From the NCBI GenBank assembly GCA_028724885.1, contig JAQYTJ010000008.1, positions 1 to 64,000 of the forward strand: 64,000 nucleotides of DNA, read 5' to 3'. Within the stretch, counting starts at the first letter, position 1; the number at the start of each line of letters is the position of its first letter. This stretch comes from Bacteroidales bacterium (GTDB lineage: Bacteria; Bacteroidota; Bacteroidia; Bacteroidales; UBA932). Position numbers and translations under genes: made by a program. The notes under the pieces are model-generated. The model was not told the DNA's origin. It saw only the letters and a program-made list of their open reading frames with translations, and did no database searches. Positions 16,467 to 24,883 of the stretch are shown piece after piece.

Positions 16467-17459
16467 ATGACGTATCTGCTTTTGATTCTAGGGTTAGTTC
16501 TTGTGGTTGTAGGAGCCGAGTTCTTGGTTGACGGATCTTCCTCAATAGCGAGGAAGGCCGGTCTCAGCGAGTTTGTCATAGGTCTTACCATCGTAGGCAT
16601 CGGAACATCAACTCCTGAGATGGTCGTAAGCTTCTCTGGAGCCATAAAAGGCATCTCAGACGTAGCAATTGGCAACATTTTAGGTTCTAACATATTCAAT
16701 GTCTTCCTAATATTGGGAGTAACGGCTCTCATAATGCCAATTCCAATGACAAAGAGCAACGTGAACGTAGATTCGAGGCTGAACATAGTAGTGACTTCGC
16801 TCTTGATCATATCTGGCTTGAGCTATTCAATCTGCAAATTCTTCGGCATAGAAGACAATATGGCTTTCTTAGTTGGCCACGAGAATATGCTGACACGTGC
16901 CTCTGGCATAATATTCTTATTGCTCTTCGCTGCATACATGGTGAAGTCTTTCAAGATCGGGAAGAAACAAGCGGAGAAGACTACTGAAATGCCAGAGAAG
17001 GAGAAGAACCTCTTCGTGTACATCATTTTCGTCATTTTGGGCCTTGTCTGCCTGATTTATGGAGGCAACCTGTTCGTGGACGAGGCGGTTGAGATTGCAA
17101 AGGCAAATGGCATAAGCGAGAAGTTCATTGCCGTGACTATTCTTGCAGGTGGCACATCCCTGCCAGAGCTAGTTACTTGCATCGTAGCAGCCGCAAAGAA
17201 GAAAGGGCAGCTTGCGCTTGGAAATATCTTGGGTTCTAATATTGCGAATATCCTGCTTATTCTTGGCGGATCGGCCCTGATTCACCCACTGTCGTTCTCT
17301 GGGATGACGGCAGTGGATTTAATTTCCATAATGGCCAGTTCCATAATAATCTGGCTGAGCGCCTTCACCGGAAAACGCAACTGCTTGGACAGATTCGACG
17401 GAGTCTTGTTCCTTGCCTGCGAGGCAGCCTACATGACTTACCTGATCATAAAATTGTAA
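16467..17459 (+). CDS. Calcium/sodium antiporter (CaCA family, YrbG-like)
   Basis: A 330-residue membrane protein with about ten helices in two inverted halves. Each half has the ion-binding alpha repeat: GIGTSTPEMVVS with GNILGSNIFN, and AGGTSLPELVT with GNILGSNIAN. The family exchanges Ca2+ for Na+ or H+ across the inner membrane. Next to the ATG is GGAGGG, a rare Shine-Dalgarno-like site here. The probable cysteate synthase follows after 6 bp, so the two share a transcript. Confidence 0.9.
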   Translation: MTYLLLILGLVLVVVGAEFLVDGSSSIARKAGLSEFVIGLTIVGIGTSTPEMVVSFSGAIKGISDVAIGNILGSNIFNVFLILGVTALIMPIPMTKSNVNVDSRLNIVVTSLLIISGLSYSICKFFGIEDNMAFLVGHENMLTRASGIIFLLLFAAYMVKSFKIGKKQAEKTTEMPEKEKNLFVYIIFVILGLVCLIYGGNLFVDEAVEIAKANGISEKFIAVTILAGGTSLPELVTCIVAAAKKKGQLALGNILGSNIANILLILGGSALIHPLSFSGMTAVDLISIMASSIIIWLSAFTGKRNCLDRFDGVLFLACEAAYMTYLIIKL

Positions 17460-17465
17460 GGAGAT

Positions 17466-18749
17466 ATGAGATTCAAACCAACAAAATTCAAACTATTGAA
17501 CGTCGGCTCTGGCCGTGTCTTTGATGATACGGGATGGCTGCTCGCAGATCCGGAAGGAAAATCGCCTTCTCTGATAAGAGCCGTATACGAGAATGAGAAG
17601 TTCACTCCGAGACCAGATTTGAAGGGACTGTATCGTTATGCTGAGTGGCTACCTATCAATCGTACCCTCAGGCGCTCGCATGCGCCAGTGACTTACAAGA
17701 GCAAAGGCCTTGCGGAAATATTGGGCATTGAAAATCTCTACCTCACAGTTTCCGGTTACGTCCCGAAGCATGGAGCAAGAATGGAAACATGCTCTTTCAA
17801 GGAGACCGAGGCTTTCTCCGTCTGCGCAAGGCTTAAGAAGAACGACAAGCATATACTGGTCGTACAATCTGCCGGAAATACGGCTAGGGCTTTCGCAAGA
17901 GTCTGCTCCGATAATGACATTCCGCTAGTGATATGCATCCCCCACGACAACATCAGCGACATGTGGTTCATTCGCAGGCTGAAATCATGCGTAAAAGTTG
18001 TCGCAACCCCCCACGGCACCGATTATTTCGATGCCATTTCACTAGGTAACAAACTTGCAACGGATCCGAAATACAGACTGGAGGGAGGGGCGACGAACGT
18101 TGCCAGAAGAGACGGCATGGGCACCACGGTCTTAAGCGCAGTCGAGGCTATTGGGAGAATTCCGGATGCATATTTCCAAGCCGTCGGCAGCGGCACCGGT
18201 GCGATAGCAGCATGGGAAAACGCCAAGAGACTTGAAAAGGACGGGCGCTTCGGAAAAAACTGCATGAGAATCTATTGCGCCCAAAATTATCCGTACACGC
18301 TAATGTACGACTCGTGGAAGGCCGGAAGCAGAGATCTCGTTGCCATTACTCCAGAAGAATCGCGCAGGAACGCAGAAGTCATACTTGCCAAGGTGCTGTC
18401 TAACAGGAAACCGCCTTACGGCATCGCCGGTGGAGTTTTCGACACTCTGAAAGAATCACATGGCGGTTTCTACAAGATATCGAACGATGAAATAATATAC
18501 TGGATCCTGCAGTACTTCAACCAAGAAGGCTATGACATATTCCCTGCCGCTGCCTGCGCCGTCGCTGCCTTGAAAAAAGCCTTGGACGAAGGCACAGTGA
18601 AAAAAGATGAAGTAGTTATGGTGAATATTTCAGGGGCTGGGATGCTGAATGCCACAAGCAAAGGTTTCGAGATGAAAAAGCCCGACCTCATTCTGAGCCC
18701 GGACCTAACTCAAGAGGAGATAATCTCCAGCGTAGATAAATTATTCTAG
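17466..18749 (+). CDS. Probable cysteate synthase (threonine-synthase-like PLP enzyme)
   Basis: A 427-residue fold-type II PLP enzyme related to threonine synthase. The PLP lysine is probably K112 in CSFKETEAF, and the phosphate-binding loop is probably VGSGTGAIAAWE. Length and the sequence around these motifs fit the cysteate synthase group known from methanogens and Bacteroidetes rather than canonical ThrC. Cysteate synthase makes L-cysteate from O-phosphoserine and sulfite. In Bacteroidetes cysteate feeds capnine-type sulfonolipids; the acyltransferase that would follow it in that pathway is not seen here. The alternative is a threonine synthase paralogue. Confidence 0.72.
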   Translation: MRFKPTKFKLLNVGSGRVFDDTGWLLADPEGKSPSLIRAVYENEKFTPRPDLKGLYRYAEWLPINRTLRRSHAPVTYKSKGLAEILGIENLYLTVSGYVPKHGARMETCSFKETEAFSVCARLKKNDKHILVVQSAGNTARAFARVCSDNDIPLVICIPHDNISDMWFIRRLKSCVKVVATPHGTDYFDAISLGNKLATDPKYRLEGGATNVARRDGMGTTVLSAVEAIGRIPDAYFQAVGSGTGAIAAWENAKRLEKDGRFGKNCMRIYCAQNYPYTLMYDSWKAGSRDLVAITPEESRRNAEVILAKVLSNRKPPYGIAGGVFDTLKESHGGFYKISNDEIIYWILQYFNQEGYDIFPAAACAVAALKKALDEGTVKKDEVVMVNISGAGMLNATSKGFEMKKPDLILSPDLTQEEIISSVDKLF

Positions 18750-18751
18750 AC

Positions 18752-19939
18752 TTAATTCTGTTCTTTTCTAAGAGAGGCTCCGACTGCAAGTCTCTCTTTC
18801 GTTATGACAGGATTAGCATAGATTTTCAGGAATATAGTCCTGAGGTCCTCGCGATTAAGCCTGCGCTCGACCTTATCAAGTTTATGCTCAGTATATTCGA
18901 TGAACTGCTCAAGATCAGCAGGCTTGTACATCTCGGAATATTTAAAACTGTGATTCACAAGATCATACGCAATAAAATTCGTTTTCCAAAGCTTGTAGCC
19001 CTCAATCACGCGCTTGTCAATTGCGTGACGAATAGCCTGGTAGCGGTCGTTCTTGTCGCATTTTGATGCCTCCTCAATTTCCTCGGCTGTCAGCGGCTTC
19101 CCAATATTCAAATGCACATCACCTTTCTGCTGGCGGATGCCAATCACTATGCTGTGCATGTCTTCATGATGAGACTTGACATATTTCTGAGTCCTAGATA
19201 TCATCATCTCACGAGCCTTACGAATGTCGCATGGCTCATATTCATAAGAAATGCTGAGAGGAATGATGTTCAGCTCCTCGAAGTTCTCCAAGAACGTCTT
19301 TGTGCCACTCATGTCCAACATTTTCAGAAGTCCCTGTTCGGTAGTGTCTATTCCGTCTTTAGTCCGCCCTTGCCTCTGAGCAAGCCAGACGGAGGATTTC
19401 CCAGAAGTAATGTCATCCCTGATGTATTTGGAAAGCAATTGCGAAGACAGATAAAGGTCCCTAGCTGAGATGCCTCTGATGACCTTTATCATCCTGTTCG
19501 AGCGAAGCAGCTTCTCGACAGTCTTGCTCTGCTTGATCAAGTTATCGCCGACACAGATTTCCGTCATCGGGATGCCATTGCGGAAAAGCACGAGCTGGGT
19601 TATCGCTGGGTCCAGAATGATGTCCCTATGGTTTGACATCAGCAGGAACTTGCCTTTCTGATCCTTGATATATTGTATGCCGTCGTAGGAAAAATTATGG
19701 ATGGTGTTGTTGATGACCCATATCACAGCCTCGTTCATAACTTTCTGCTGAAATTCATCGATGCTGAGGACGCTTCTGAGGGCATCTCGAAGATAGGTCA
19801 CAGGCTTGTCTGGGAAAAGATATTCAGAGATAGCAAAGCAGGCAGGATGGTTCGCGACTTCACCTAACGCCTTGACGGCTTCTTCATCTGAATAAGGAAC
19901 TATGCTATCGAATTCAGAGGAGTTGTTATTTTCTGACAT
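18752..19939 (-). CDS. PlsC-like glycerol-phosphate/lysophospholipid acyltransferase
   Basis: A 395-residue protein. I start it at the ATG at 19939 (MSENNNSSEF); an upstream in-frame ATG would run into the end of queA. The acyltransferase motif HX4D is present as SNHRDIILD (about residue 100), with a second motif SVWLAQRQGRTKDG. No strong membrane helix is visible, so it is probably peripheral. It would transfer acyl chains in phospholipid or related lipid synthesis. It follows queA by 25 bp and converges on the cysteate synthase gene. Confidence 0.78.
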   Translation of the reverse strand: MSENNNSSEFDSIVPYSDEEAVKALGEVANHPACFAISEYLFPDKPVTYLRDALRSVLSIDEFQQKVMNEAVIWVINNTIHNFSYDGIQYIKDQKGKFLLMSNHRDIILDPAITQLVLFRNGIPMTEICVGDNLIKQSKTVEKLLRSNRMIKVIRGISARDLYLSSQLLSKYIRDDITSGKSSVWLAQRQGRTKDGIDTTEQGLLKMLDMSGTKTFLENFEELNIIPLSISYEYEPCDIRKAREMMISRTQKYVKSHHEDMHSIVIGIRQQKGDVHLNIGKPLTAEEIEEASKCDKNDRYQAIRHAIDKRVIEGYKLWKTNFIAYDLVNHSFKYSEMYKPADLEQFIEYTEHKLDKVERRLNREDLRTIFLKIYANPVITKERLAVGASLRKEQN

Positions 19940-19964
19940 GATTAAATAGTTACTAATTAATATG

Positions 19965-21173
19965 TTACTTTCTATAAAGGAGCGAACTGTCGCCATAGCT
20001 CAAGAAGCGAAAATCATGCCCCATGGCGTAATCGTAGATAGTTTTCCAATCTCCGCCCACGAAAGCTGAAATCAATAGAATTAGAGTGCTTTCAGGTTGA
20101 TGAAAATTAGTTATTAATATGTCTACGAGCTTGAATTTGAAGCCAGGGACTATGATTATCTTCGTGCCAACTTTCAGTTCTTTCAGATTGTTCATTTCGA
20201 GATATTCAATTATAGCATCAAGAGCCTCGTCTAATGAATATGAATATTCCCTCTCGTAAGGTACCCACTGGCCGACTTCTTCCGGCTTGCCTTTCTCAAT
20301 GCAGCTGACGCCCACGTAATATAAAGATTCAAGTGTCCTGACGGATGTTGTACCAACGGCAATCAGCTTTCCTTCATGATTACGTATTTTCTTCAAAAGT
20401 TCCAGCGTGATTGCGAATGGCTCCTTGTGCATAGGGTGCTCTGCCACATTTGAGCTTTTGACCGGAAGAAACGTCCCTGCGCCAACATGCAGACAAACAT
20501 ACTCCCTGTCTATTCCTTTAGCATCGAGAGCATCCAGTACTCTCTGGGTGAAGTGCAAGCCGGCAGTTGGAGCGGCTACGGAACCTCGAATTTTAGCATA
20601 TAACGTCTGATAGCGTTCCGCATCTATTACCTCTGTCTCACGATTGAGGTATGGCGGTATCGGGACAGTGCCACAAGTCTCCAGAACACTAGAAAAAGGA
20701 TTGCCGTCCTTCCAAGCTAATTCAACGATGCCCGTTTCGCCATTTCTCTCAACAAGGGTTGCAGTAAGATTCATTGCGCTGACAACTGGGTCGGAAACAG
20801 GATTATACAGCTTAAGAGGCTCTCCTTTCCAACGCTTTGCATTGCCAATCACGCACTTCCACCTGCAATGCTCAGTAGCAGCGAAAGACGTGTTGTATTC
20901 AACAGGATCGGCAGGTTCTAGGCAGAAAATTTCTATGTTGGCTCCAGTCTCTCTTTGAAAATGCAGCCTGGCAGGAACGACCTTAGTGTCGTTGAATATC
21001 ATCAATGAACCTTCTGGTAGCAGAGAAGGCAAGTCCTTGAATATATATTCGTCTACATTCCCATCTCCATATCTAAGAAGTTTTGAGGAGTCTCGCTCCG
21101 GCAAAGGATATTTAGCGATTCTCTCGTCTGGCAAGTTATAGTTATAATCTTCAATCTTTATCTGCGGAATCAT
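19965..21173 (-). CDS. queA: tRNA preQ1(34) S-adenosylmethionine ribosyltransferase-isomerase
   Basis: A 402-residue enzyme that transfers the ribosyl part of SAM to preQ1 in tRNA wobble position 34, forming epoxyqueuosine. Diagnostic segments are NLPDERIAKYPLPERDSS at the start, LMIFNDTKVVPARL, VAAPTAGLHFT and NFHQPESTLILLISAF. I start at MIPQIK (21173) because the -7 box of the promoter (21199-21192) covers the more upstream start candidate. It is followed by the acyltransferase gene. Confidence 0.93.
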   Translation of the reverse strand: MIPQIKIEDYNYNLPDERIAKYPLPERDSSKLLRYGDGNVDEYIFKDLPSLLPEGSLMIFNDTKVVPARLHFQRETGANIEIFCLEPADPVEYNTSFAATEHCRWKCVIGNAKRWKGEPLKLYNPVSDPVVSAMNLTATLVERNGETGIVELAWKDGNPFSSVLETCGTVPIPPYLNRETEVIDAERYQTLYAKIRGSVAAPTAGLHFTQRVLDALDAKGIDREYVCLHVGAGTFLPVKSSNVAEHPMHKEPFAITLELLKKIRNHEGKLIAVGTTSVRTLESLYYVGVSCIEKGKPEEVGQWVPYEREYSYSLDEALDAIIEYLEMNNLKELKVGTKIIIVPGFKFKLVDILITNFHQPESTLILLISAFVGGDWKTIYDYAMGHDFRFLSYGDSSLLYRK

Positions 21174-21191
21174 TACCATCAAATTTTTGTG

Positions 21192-21199
21192 CAAAGTTA
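21192..21199 (-). promoter_or_regulatory. Promoter -7 box of queA
   Basis: On the minus strand TAACTTTG matches TAnnTTTG. No clear -33 box is seen. Transcription would start a few bases before the coding region, giving a leader of under 20 bases. Confidence 0.4.
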
Positions 21200-21584
21200 A
21201 GTTATTATTTGGAAATATTAGCTCTAGGTCTCGATTGGAAATCAGACATGAAGCAGAGGTCTTCAGTCTTTAATCTTGTTTACATTAGTATTTTATTTAT
21301 CAACAAATGTAAATACATGCGATAATTAAACAAAATTTACATAAGTAAGGATAAGAATTAATTATCCAATAATTTTATAATGCCTAATATGCGTATAATC
21401 AGATATTTATATATTGTAATCTAATTGTAAATATTAGCTATGGTTCGGGAGCAGCTCTAGGCTGCGCAGAAAATTCGATGATTGATGACAATACAATAAA
21501 ATTTATTAGCTTTAAATCAGCCAATTATAATAATTATTCTAAAGTTTATTTTAATTAATTTACCCACGCAGTATCTTTTGTTCA
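21200..21584. other. Long AT-rich intergenic region upstream of the XRE regulator
   Basis: No gene is visible in about 385 bp. It is very AT-rich and contains several ATTTACA/TGTAAAT words in both orientations (around 21278-21351 and 21424), which could pair or bind regulators. A small GCAGC-TCTAG-GCTGC hairpin lies near 21452-21466. Confidence 0.6.
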
Positions 21585-21659
21585 CATTTGTCAATGGGAA
21601 AAGATTATTGACATTATAAATTTCTTTGATTAAATTTGTAAATAAACATCTGTCAATGG
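21585..21659 (+). promoter_or_regulatory. Promoter of the XRE gene flanked by TGTCAATGG repeats
   Basis: ATTG (21607-21610), 20 bp, TAAATTTG (21631-21638) is a good promoter ending 17 bp before the start codon. The word TGTCAATGG occurs upstream (21589-21597) and again directly over the start codon (21651-21659), each within a longer similar context (CATnTGTCAATGG). The pair brackets the promoter, as expected for autoregulation by the encoded HTH protein. Confidence 0.5.
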
Positions 21660-22084
21660 AAAACCGTCTTCAACAATTCTTGGCTGCCGAGAATCTTACT
21701 CAGGCTCAATTCGCAGACAGCATCGGCGTTGGCCGCGCGAGCGTATCCCACATTTTAGCCGGGAGAAACAAGCCAGGATACGATTTCATAGAAAGGATGG
21801 CGTCCCGATACACTGAGATCAATCTTGACTGGCTTATCACAGGAAAAGGAAAAATGTACAAGAAAGATAGGGATGTCGTGATGCCAGCCCCAACTGAACC
21901 AGCACTTTTTCAAGAAGAGGAAAATGCTAAAATGTCTGAACCCGCAGAAGAGAAACCTCTGGAAATTGAGCAGCAAGCCACAGATGAGCAACCAGATTCA
22001 TTTAAGTTAGAAACCACTGCTGAGAAGAAAATAGCCAGAGTCATCGTTTTCTACGACGATGGCACATACATTGAAATCAAGTGA
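21656..22084 (+). CDS. Small XRE-family transcriptional regulator
   Basis: A 142-residue protein with an N-terminal lambda-repressor-like HTH (about 8-62; LTQAQFADSIGVGRASVSHILAG-type core, ending in DWLITGKG). A low-complexity acidic linker follows (about 75-120, rich in E, P, Q). A short C-terminal segment (KIARVIVFYDDGTYIEI) probably forms a beta hairpin. Proteins of this layout are common single-copy regulators in Bacteroidetes, with unknown targets. I use the start at 21656, since the open frame upstream covers the promoter. Confidence 0.82.
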   Translation: MENRLQQFLAAENLTQAQFADSIGVGRASVSHILAGRNKPGYDFIERMASRYTEINLDWLITGKGKMYKKDRDVVMPAPTEPALFQEEENAKMSEPAEEKPLEIEQQATDEQPDSFKLETTAEKKIARVIVFYDDGTYIEIK

Positions 22085-22509
22085 TGCTGCACTTCGCGAC
22101 CATTATCCTGTCAGTAAATGCCTCGCTGAGATAGCAAATATGCTAACTTTCCTCTATAAATCAGACTCTCCTAATGTATGAGGCCGCAAACCACGAAAGT
22201 CAGATTATCTTTCAGGGATGAAGCCACTTCTCGACTATGCTGCTTCCCATCTGCCCTTATGCGCACATATAGTACTCCGGATGGTAATTGGCATTAGTTC
22301 AACAGAATTGAGATGACTTGAAATTCTGGTAAATGTTGGTTATCTTTTTTGACGTCAAGACCTCATACTTGTCTCATTGGCATTAAAAATTTTGGGACAA
22401 CATCCCGTTAAAATTAAAGTATTAAAAGTCTCAAGCGAGAGGCAGTGATGCCATGCTCGCTTTTTTGCCATAAAGATATTATGGGGTCTTGATTTTTATG
22501 CAACTGGCC
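22085..22509. other. Intergenic region ending in an orphan terminator
   Basis: About 425 bp without a convincing reading frame. The last part (about 22377-22466) has GGGA-CAACA-TCCC and then a terminator, and could be the end of a small RNA or a long 3' untranslated region of the XRE gene. Confidence 0.4.
22433..22466 (+). terminator. Rho-independent terminator
   Basis: AAGCGAG (22433-22439) pairs with CTCGCTT (22456-22462), with an inner GGCA-GTGA-TGCC hairpin, followed by T residues to 22466. It is 350 bp past the XRE stop codon, so an unseen transcript may end here. Confidence 0.7.
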
Positions 22510-22537
22510 TAAAAACGACAGTTTTTATGTACATTTG
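22510..22537 (+). promoter_or_regulatory. pyrD promoter with operator-like inverted repeat
   Basis: TACATTTG (22530-22537) is a good -7 box, only 7 bases before the ATG. Directly upstream is the perfect inverted repeat TAAAAAC-GACA-GTTTTTA (22510-22527), placed in the promoter spacer where a repressor would block polymerase. Confidence 0.45.
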
Positions 22538-22544
22538 CAAAGCT

Positions 22545-23582
22545 ATGTACAAAAGCATCATAAAACCATTCCTTTTTCGTTTCTCTCCAGAAACGGCTCA
22601 TCAGCTAACGTTTGGAATGCTGAAGACTATTGGCAAGATTCCCGGCGGCAAAACTCTGGTGAAACTGCTCTACAAGAGGGATCCCAAAGGTTTATCCAGA
22701 GAAGTTTTTGGGATAAAATTTCCTCATCCTGTGGGATTAGCTGCAGGTCTTGATAAAAATGGGGAATACTACAACGAGCTCAGCTGGTGCGGCTTTTCTT
22801 TCATCGAGATCGGTTCCCTTACACCTCTGCCTCAGGATGGAAATCCTCGTCCCAGAGTGTTCAGGCTGCCACATGACAAAGCTATAATAAATCGTATGGG
22901 AATAAACAACAAGGGCGTGCGATATGCGATAAAGAATATCAATGCTCAAAAGCCCGATGTGATTCTTGGTGCCAGCATAGCGAAAAACACAGCCAGCAAG
23001 ACAGAGGAGGAGGTTCGCATGGACTACGAGACAGCTTTCTCTTTGATTTACGATTTCGTGGATTTCATTTCCATAAACGTCTCTTGCCCAAATGTCCAAG
23101 GCTTGCAGGATCTTCAGGACATATCCTATCTATCGGACATCATTGACCCGTTGCTTGAACTCAGGCTTTGCTACGATTCTTATAAGCCATTGTTAATCAA
23201 GGTTTCTCCGGATTTACCTAGAGAAGAACTTGATGATATGATCCATTACTGCCTACTTTCTGGTATAGATGGGATAATATCTGGCAACACGACTAGGTCT
23301 AGGGAAAACCTGAAAACATCTGAGAGTGCCGTAAAAAAAATTGGCAACGGCGGCCTCTCAGGAGCCCCTCTGTACGAGAAAAACCTAGAAATGGTTAAAT
23401 ATATTCATGAAAAAAGTGAAGGAAGACTTCCTATCATTGCGGTCGGCGGCATAATGACCCCAGAACAGGCGAAAGCAATGCTTGATGCCGGTGCTTCTCT
23501 CATAGAGATATACACCGCTTTCATCTACGAAGGTCCTTCCATAATTAAAAGAATACTTAAATATCTCGAGAAAAATAAATGA
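22545..23582 (+). CDS. pyrD: Class 2 dihydroorotate dehydrogenase (quinone-linked)
   Basis: A 345-residue FMN enzyme that oxidises dihydroorotate to orotate in pyrimidine synthesis. The N-terminal helix (MYKSIIKPFLFRFSPETAHQ) is the membrane-associating segment of class 2 enzymes. FMN and substrate motifs are visible: GLAAGLDKNGE, NRMGINNKG, and GGIMTPEQA with IYTAFIYEGP at the end. In the catalytic loop the sequence is INVSCPN, where E. coli and human class 2 enzymes have a serine (SSPN); cysteine is the class 1 base. I start at 22545 because an upstream ATG (22527) lies before the -7 box. cinA overlaps its end by 4 bp. Confidence 0.92.
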   Translation: MYKSIIKPFLFRFSPETAHQLTFGMLKTIGKIPGGKTLVKLLYKRDPKGLSREVFGIKFPHPVGLAAGLDKNGEYYNELSWCGFSFIEIGSLTPLPQDGNPRPRVFRLPHDKAIINRMGINNKGVRYAIKNINAQKPDVILGASIAKNTASKTEEEVRMDYETAFSLIYDFVDFISINVSCPNVQGLQDLQDISYLSDIIDPLLELRLCYDSYKPLLIKVSPDLPREELDDMIHYCLLSGIDGIISGNTTRSRENLKTSESAVKKIGNGGLSGAPLYEKNLEMVKYIHEKSEGRLPIIAVGGIMTPEQAKAMLDAGASLIEIYTAFIYEGPSIIKRILKYLEKNK

Positions 23583-24883
23583 TACAGGCTTCTATTTGCA
23601 CAATTGGGGATGAAATCCTCATAGGTCAGATCGTTGACACTAATTCTTCTAATATTTCCAAGGAACTTGAGGCTCTCGGAATAAAAGTGACCAGAATGCT
23701 ATCTTTCGGCGACGACCATGATGAGATAGTAAATAACCTTTCTAATGAACTGAGAAACAACGATATCGTAATCTCAACAGGCGGTCTTGGCCCGACGAAG
23801 GACGACATCACTAAGGCAGCCCTCGCTGAGCTTTCGGGGAGCAAGGAATATGTCGTGAACAAAACCCAGCTGAAAATAGTGAATGATATCCTGCATTCGC
23901 GTGGGCTGGACGTGCTGGATATAAATAAGGCACAGGCAAATGTTCCAGACACCTGCGAAGTAATTAACAACAAGAAAGGGACGGCACCTATCATGGTGTT
24001 CCGCTTCCCTGCCGAAAAGTTCGGCCATCCGGCCACTTTGTACGCACTGCCAGGCGTACCTTTTGAAGCTATTGGTGCTCTTCCGAGCATAATCGAGGAT
24101 ATAAAGTGCCATCAGGAAGGACTCTCTGACATTTTCCATAAATGCATAATGGTCTACGGGCTGGCAGAGTCGGCCCTTTCTAAACTGATAGAGGAATGGG
24201 AGGACAGCCTGCCTGAAGACATGCACTTAGCCTACCTGCCTAATCAGCTTACTGGAATTAGGCTCCGCCTCTCTATTTATGGAGGCAATAAAGAGGACGA
24301 GGAAAGGCGCATTGATGCCGAGTTTGAACGCCTGCGCCCTTTGCTTGGGGACATGATATATTCATGGTTGGATGACACGCTGCAAAATGCAATAGGTGCC
24401 ATATTCAGAGGTTCTGGAATGACGCTAAGCTGCGCCGAATCATGCACTGGTGGGGAGATAGCACATTTAATCACCTCTGTACCAGGTGCTTCTGAATATT
24501 TTCTAGGCTCCGTAACGTCTTACGCAATTCCAATCAAGGAAAAGTTGCTTAAAGTACGTGCGGATACCATCAAGAAATTCGGGGTTGTTAGCAGCGAAGT
24601 TGCCGTGGAGATGGCCACTGGTGTCCGCAGGCTAATGGGCAGCACTTATTCTGTGGCTACAACTGGTCTTGCCGGACCATCCGGAGATGAGCATAACCCA
24701 TTAGGGACTGTCTGTATAGGCATTGCTGGCCCGAATGGAACATATTCTGTTAAAAAGAATTACAGGAATGACAGAATCAGAAACATCCAGCGTTTCGCAG
24801 CAACGGCTCTAGATGAGTTACGAAAATACATTCTTAGGGATTTGCAAATGAATATGTCGTCTAAGCATCCTGCTCAGCATTAG
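23579..24883 (+). CDS. cinA: CinA-family nicotinamide-nucleotide amidohydrolase
   Basis: A 434-residue protein. The N-terminal domain (about 1-170; IGDEILIGQIVDTNS, STGGLGPTKDD) is MoaB/MogA-like. The C-terminal amidase domain (about 270-425) has SCAESCTGG and TTGLAGPSGD. The family deamidates NMN for NAD salvage, and the N-terminal domain can hydrolyse ADP-ribose. It overlaps pyrD by 4 bp (ATGA) and its 3' end overlaps the convergent dipeptidase gene by 23 bp. Confidence 0.92.
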   Translation: MIQASICTIGDEILIGQIVDTNSSNISKELEALGIKVTRMLSFGDDHDEIVNNLSNELRNNDIVISTGGLGPTKDDITKAALAELSGSKEYVVNKTQLKIVNDILHSRGLDVLDINKAQANVPDTCEVINNKKGTAPIMVFRFPAEKFGHPATLYALPGVPFEAIGALPSIIEDIKCHQEGLSDIFHKCIMVYGLAESALSKLIEEWEDSLPEDMHLAYLPNQLTGIRLRLSIYGGNKEDEERRIDAEFERLRPLLGDMIYSWLDDTLQNAIGAIFRGSGMTLSCAESCTGGEIAHLITSVPGASEYFLGSVTSYAIPIKEKLLKVRADTIKKFGVVSSEVAVEMATGVRRLMGSTYSVATTGLAGPSGDEHNPLGTVCIGIAGPNGTYSVKKNYRNDRIRNIQRFAATALDELRKYILRDLQMNMSSKHPAQH

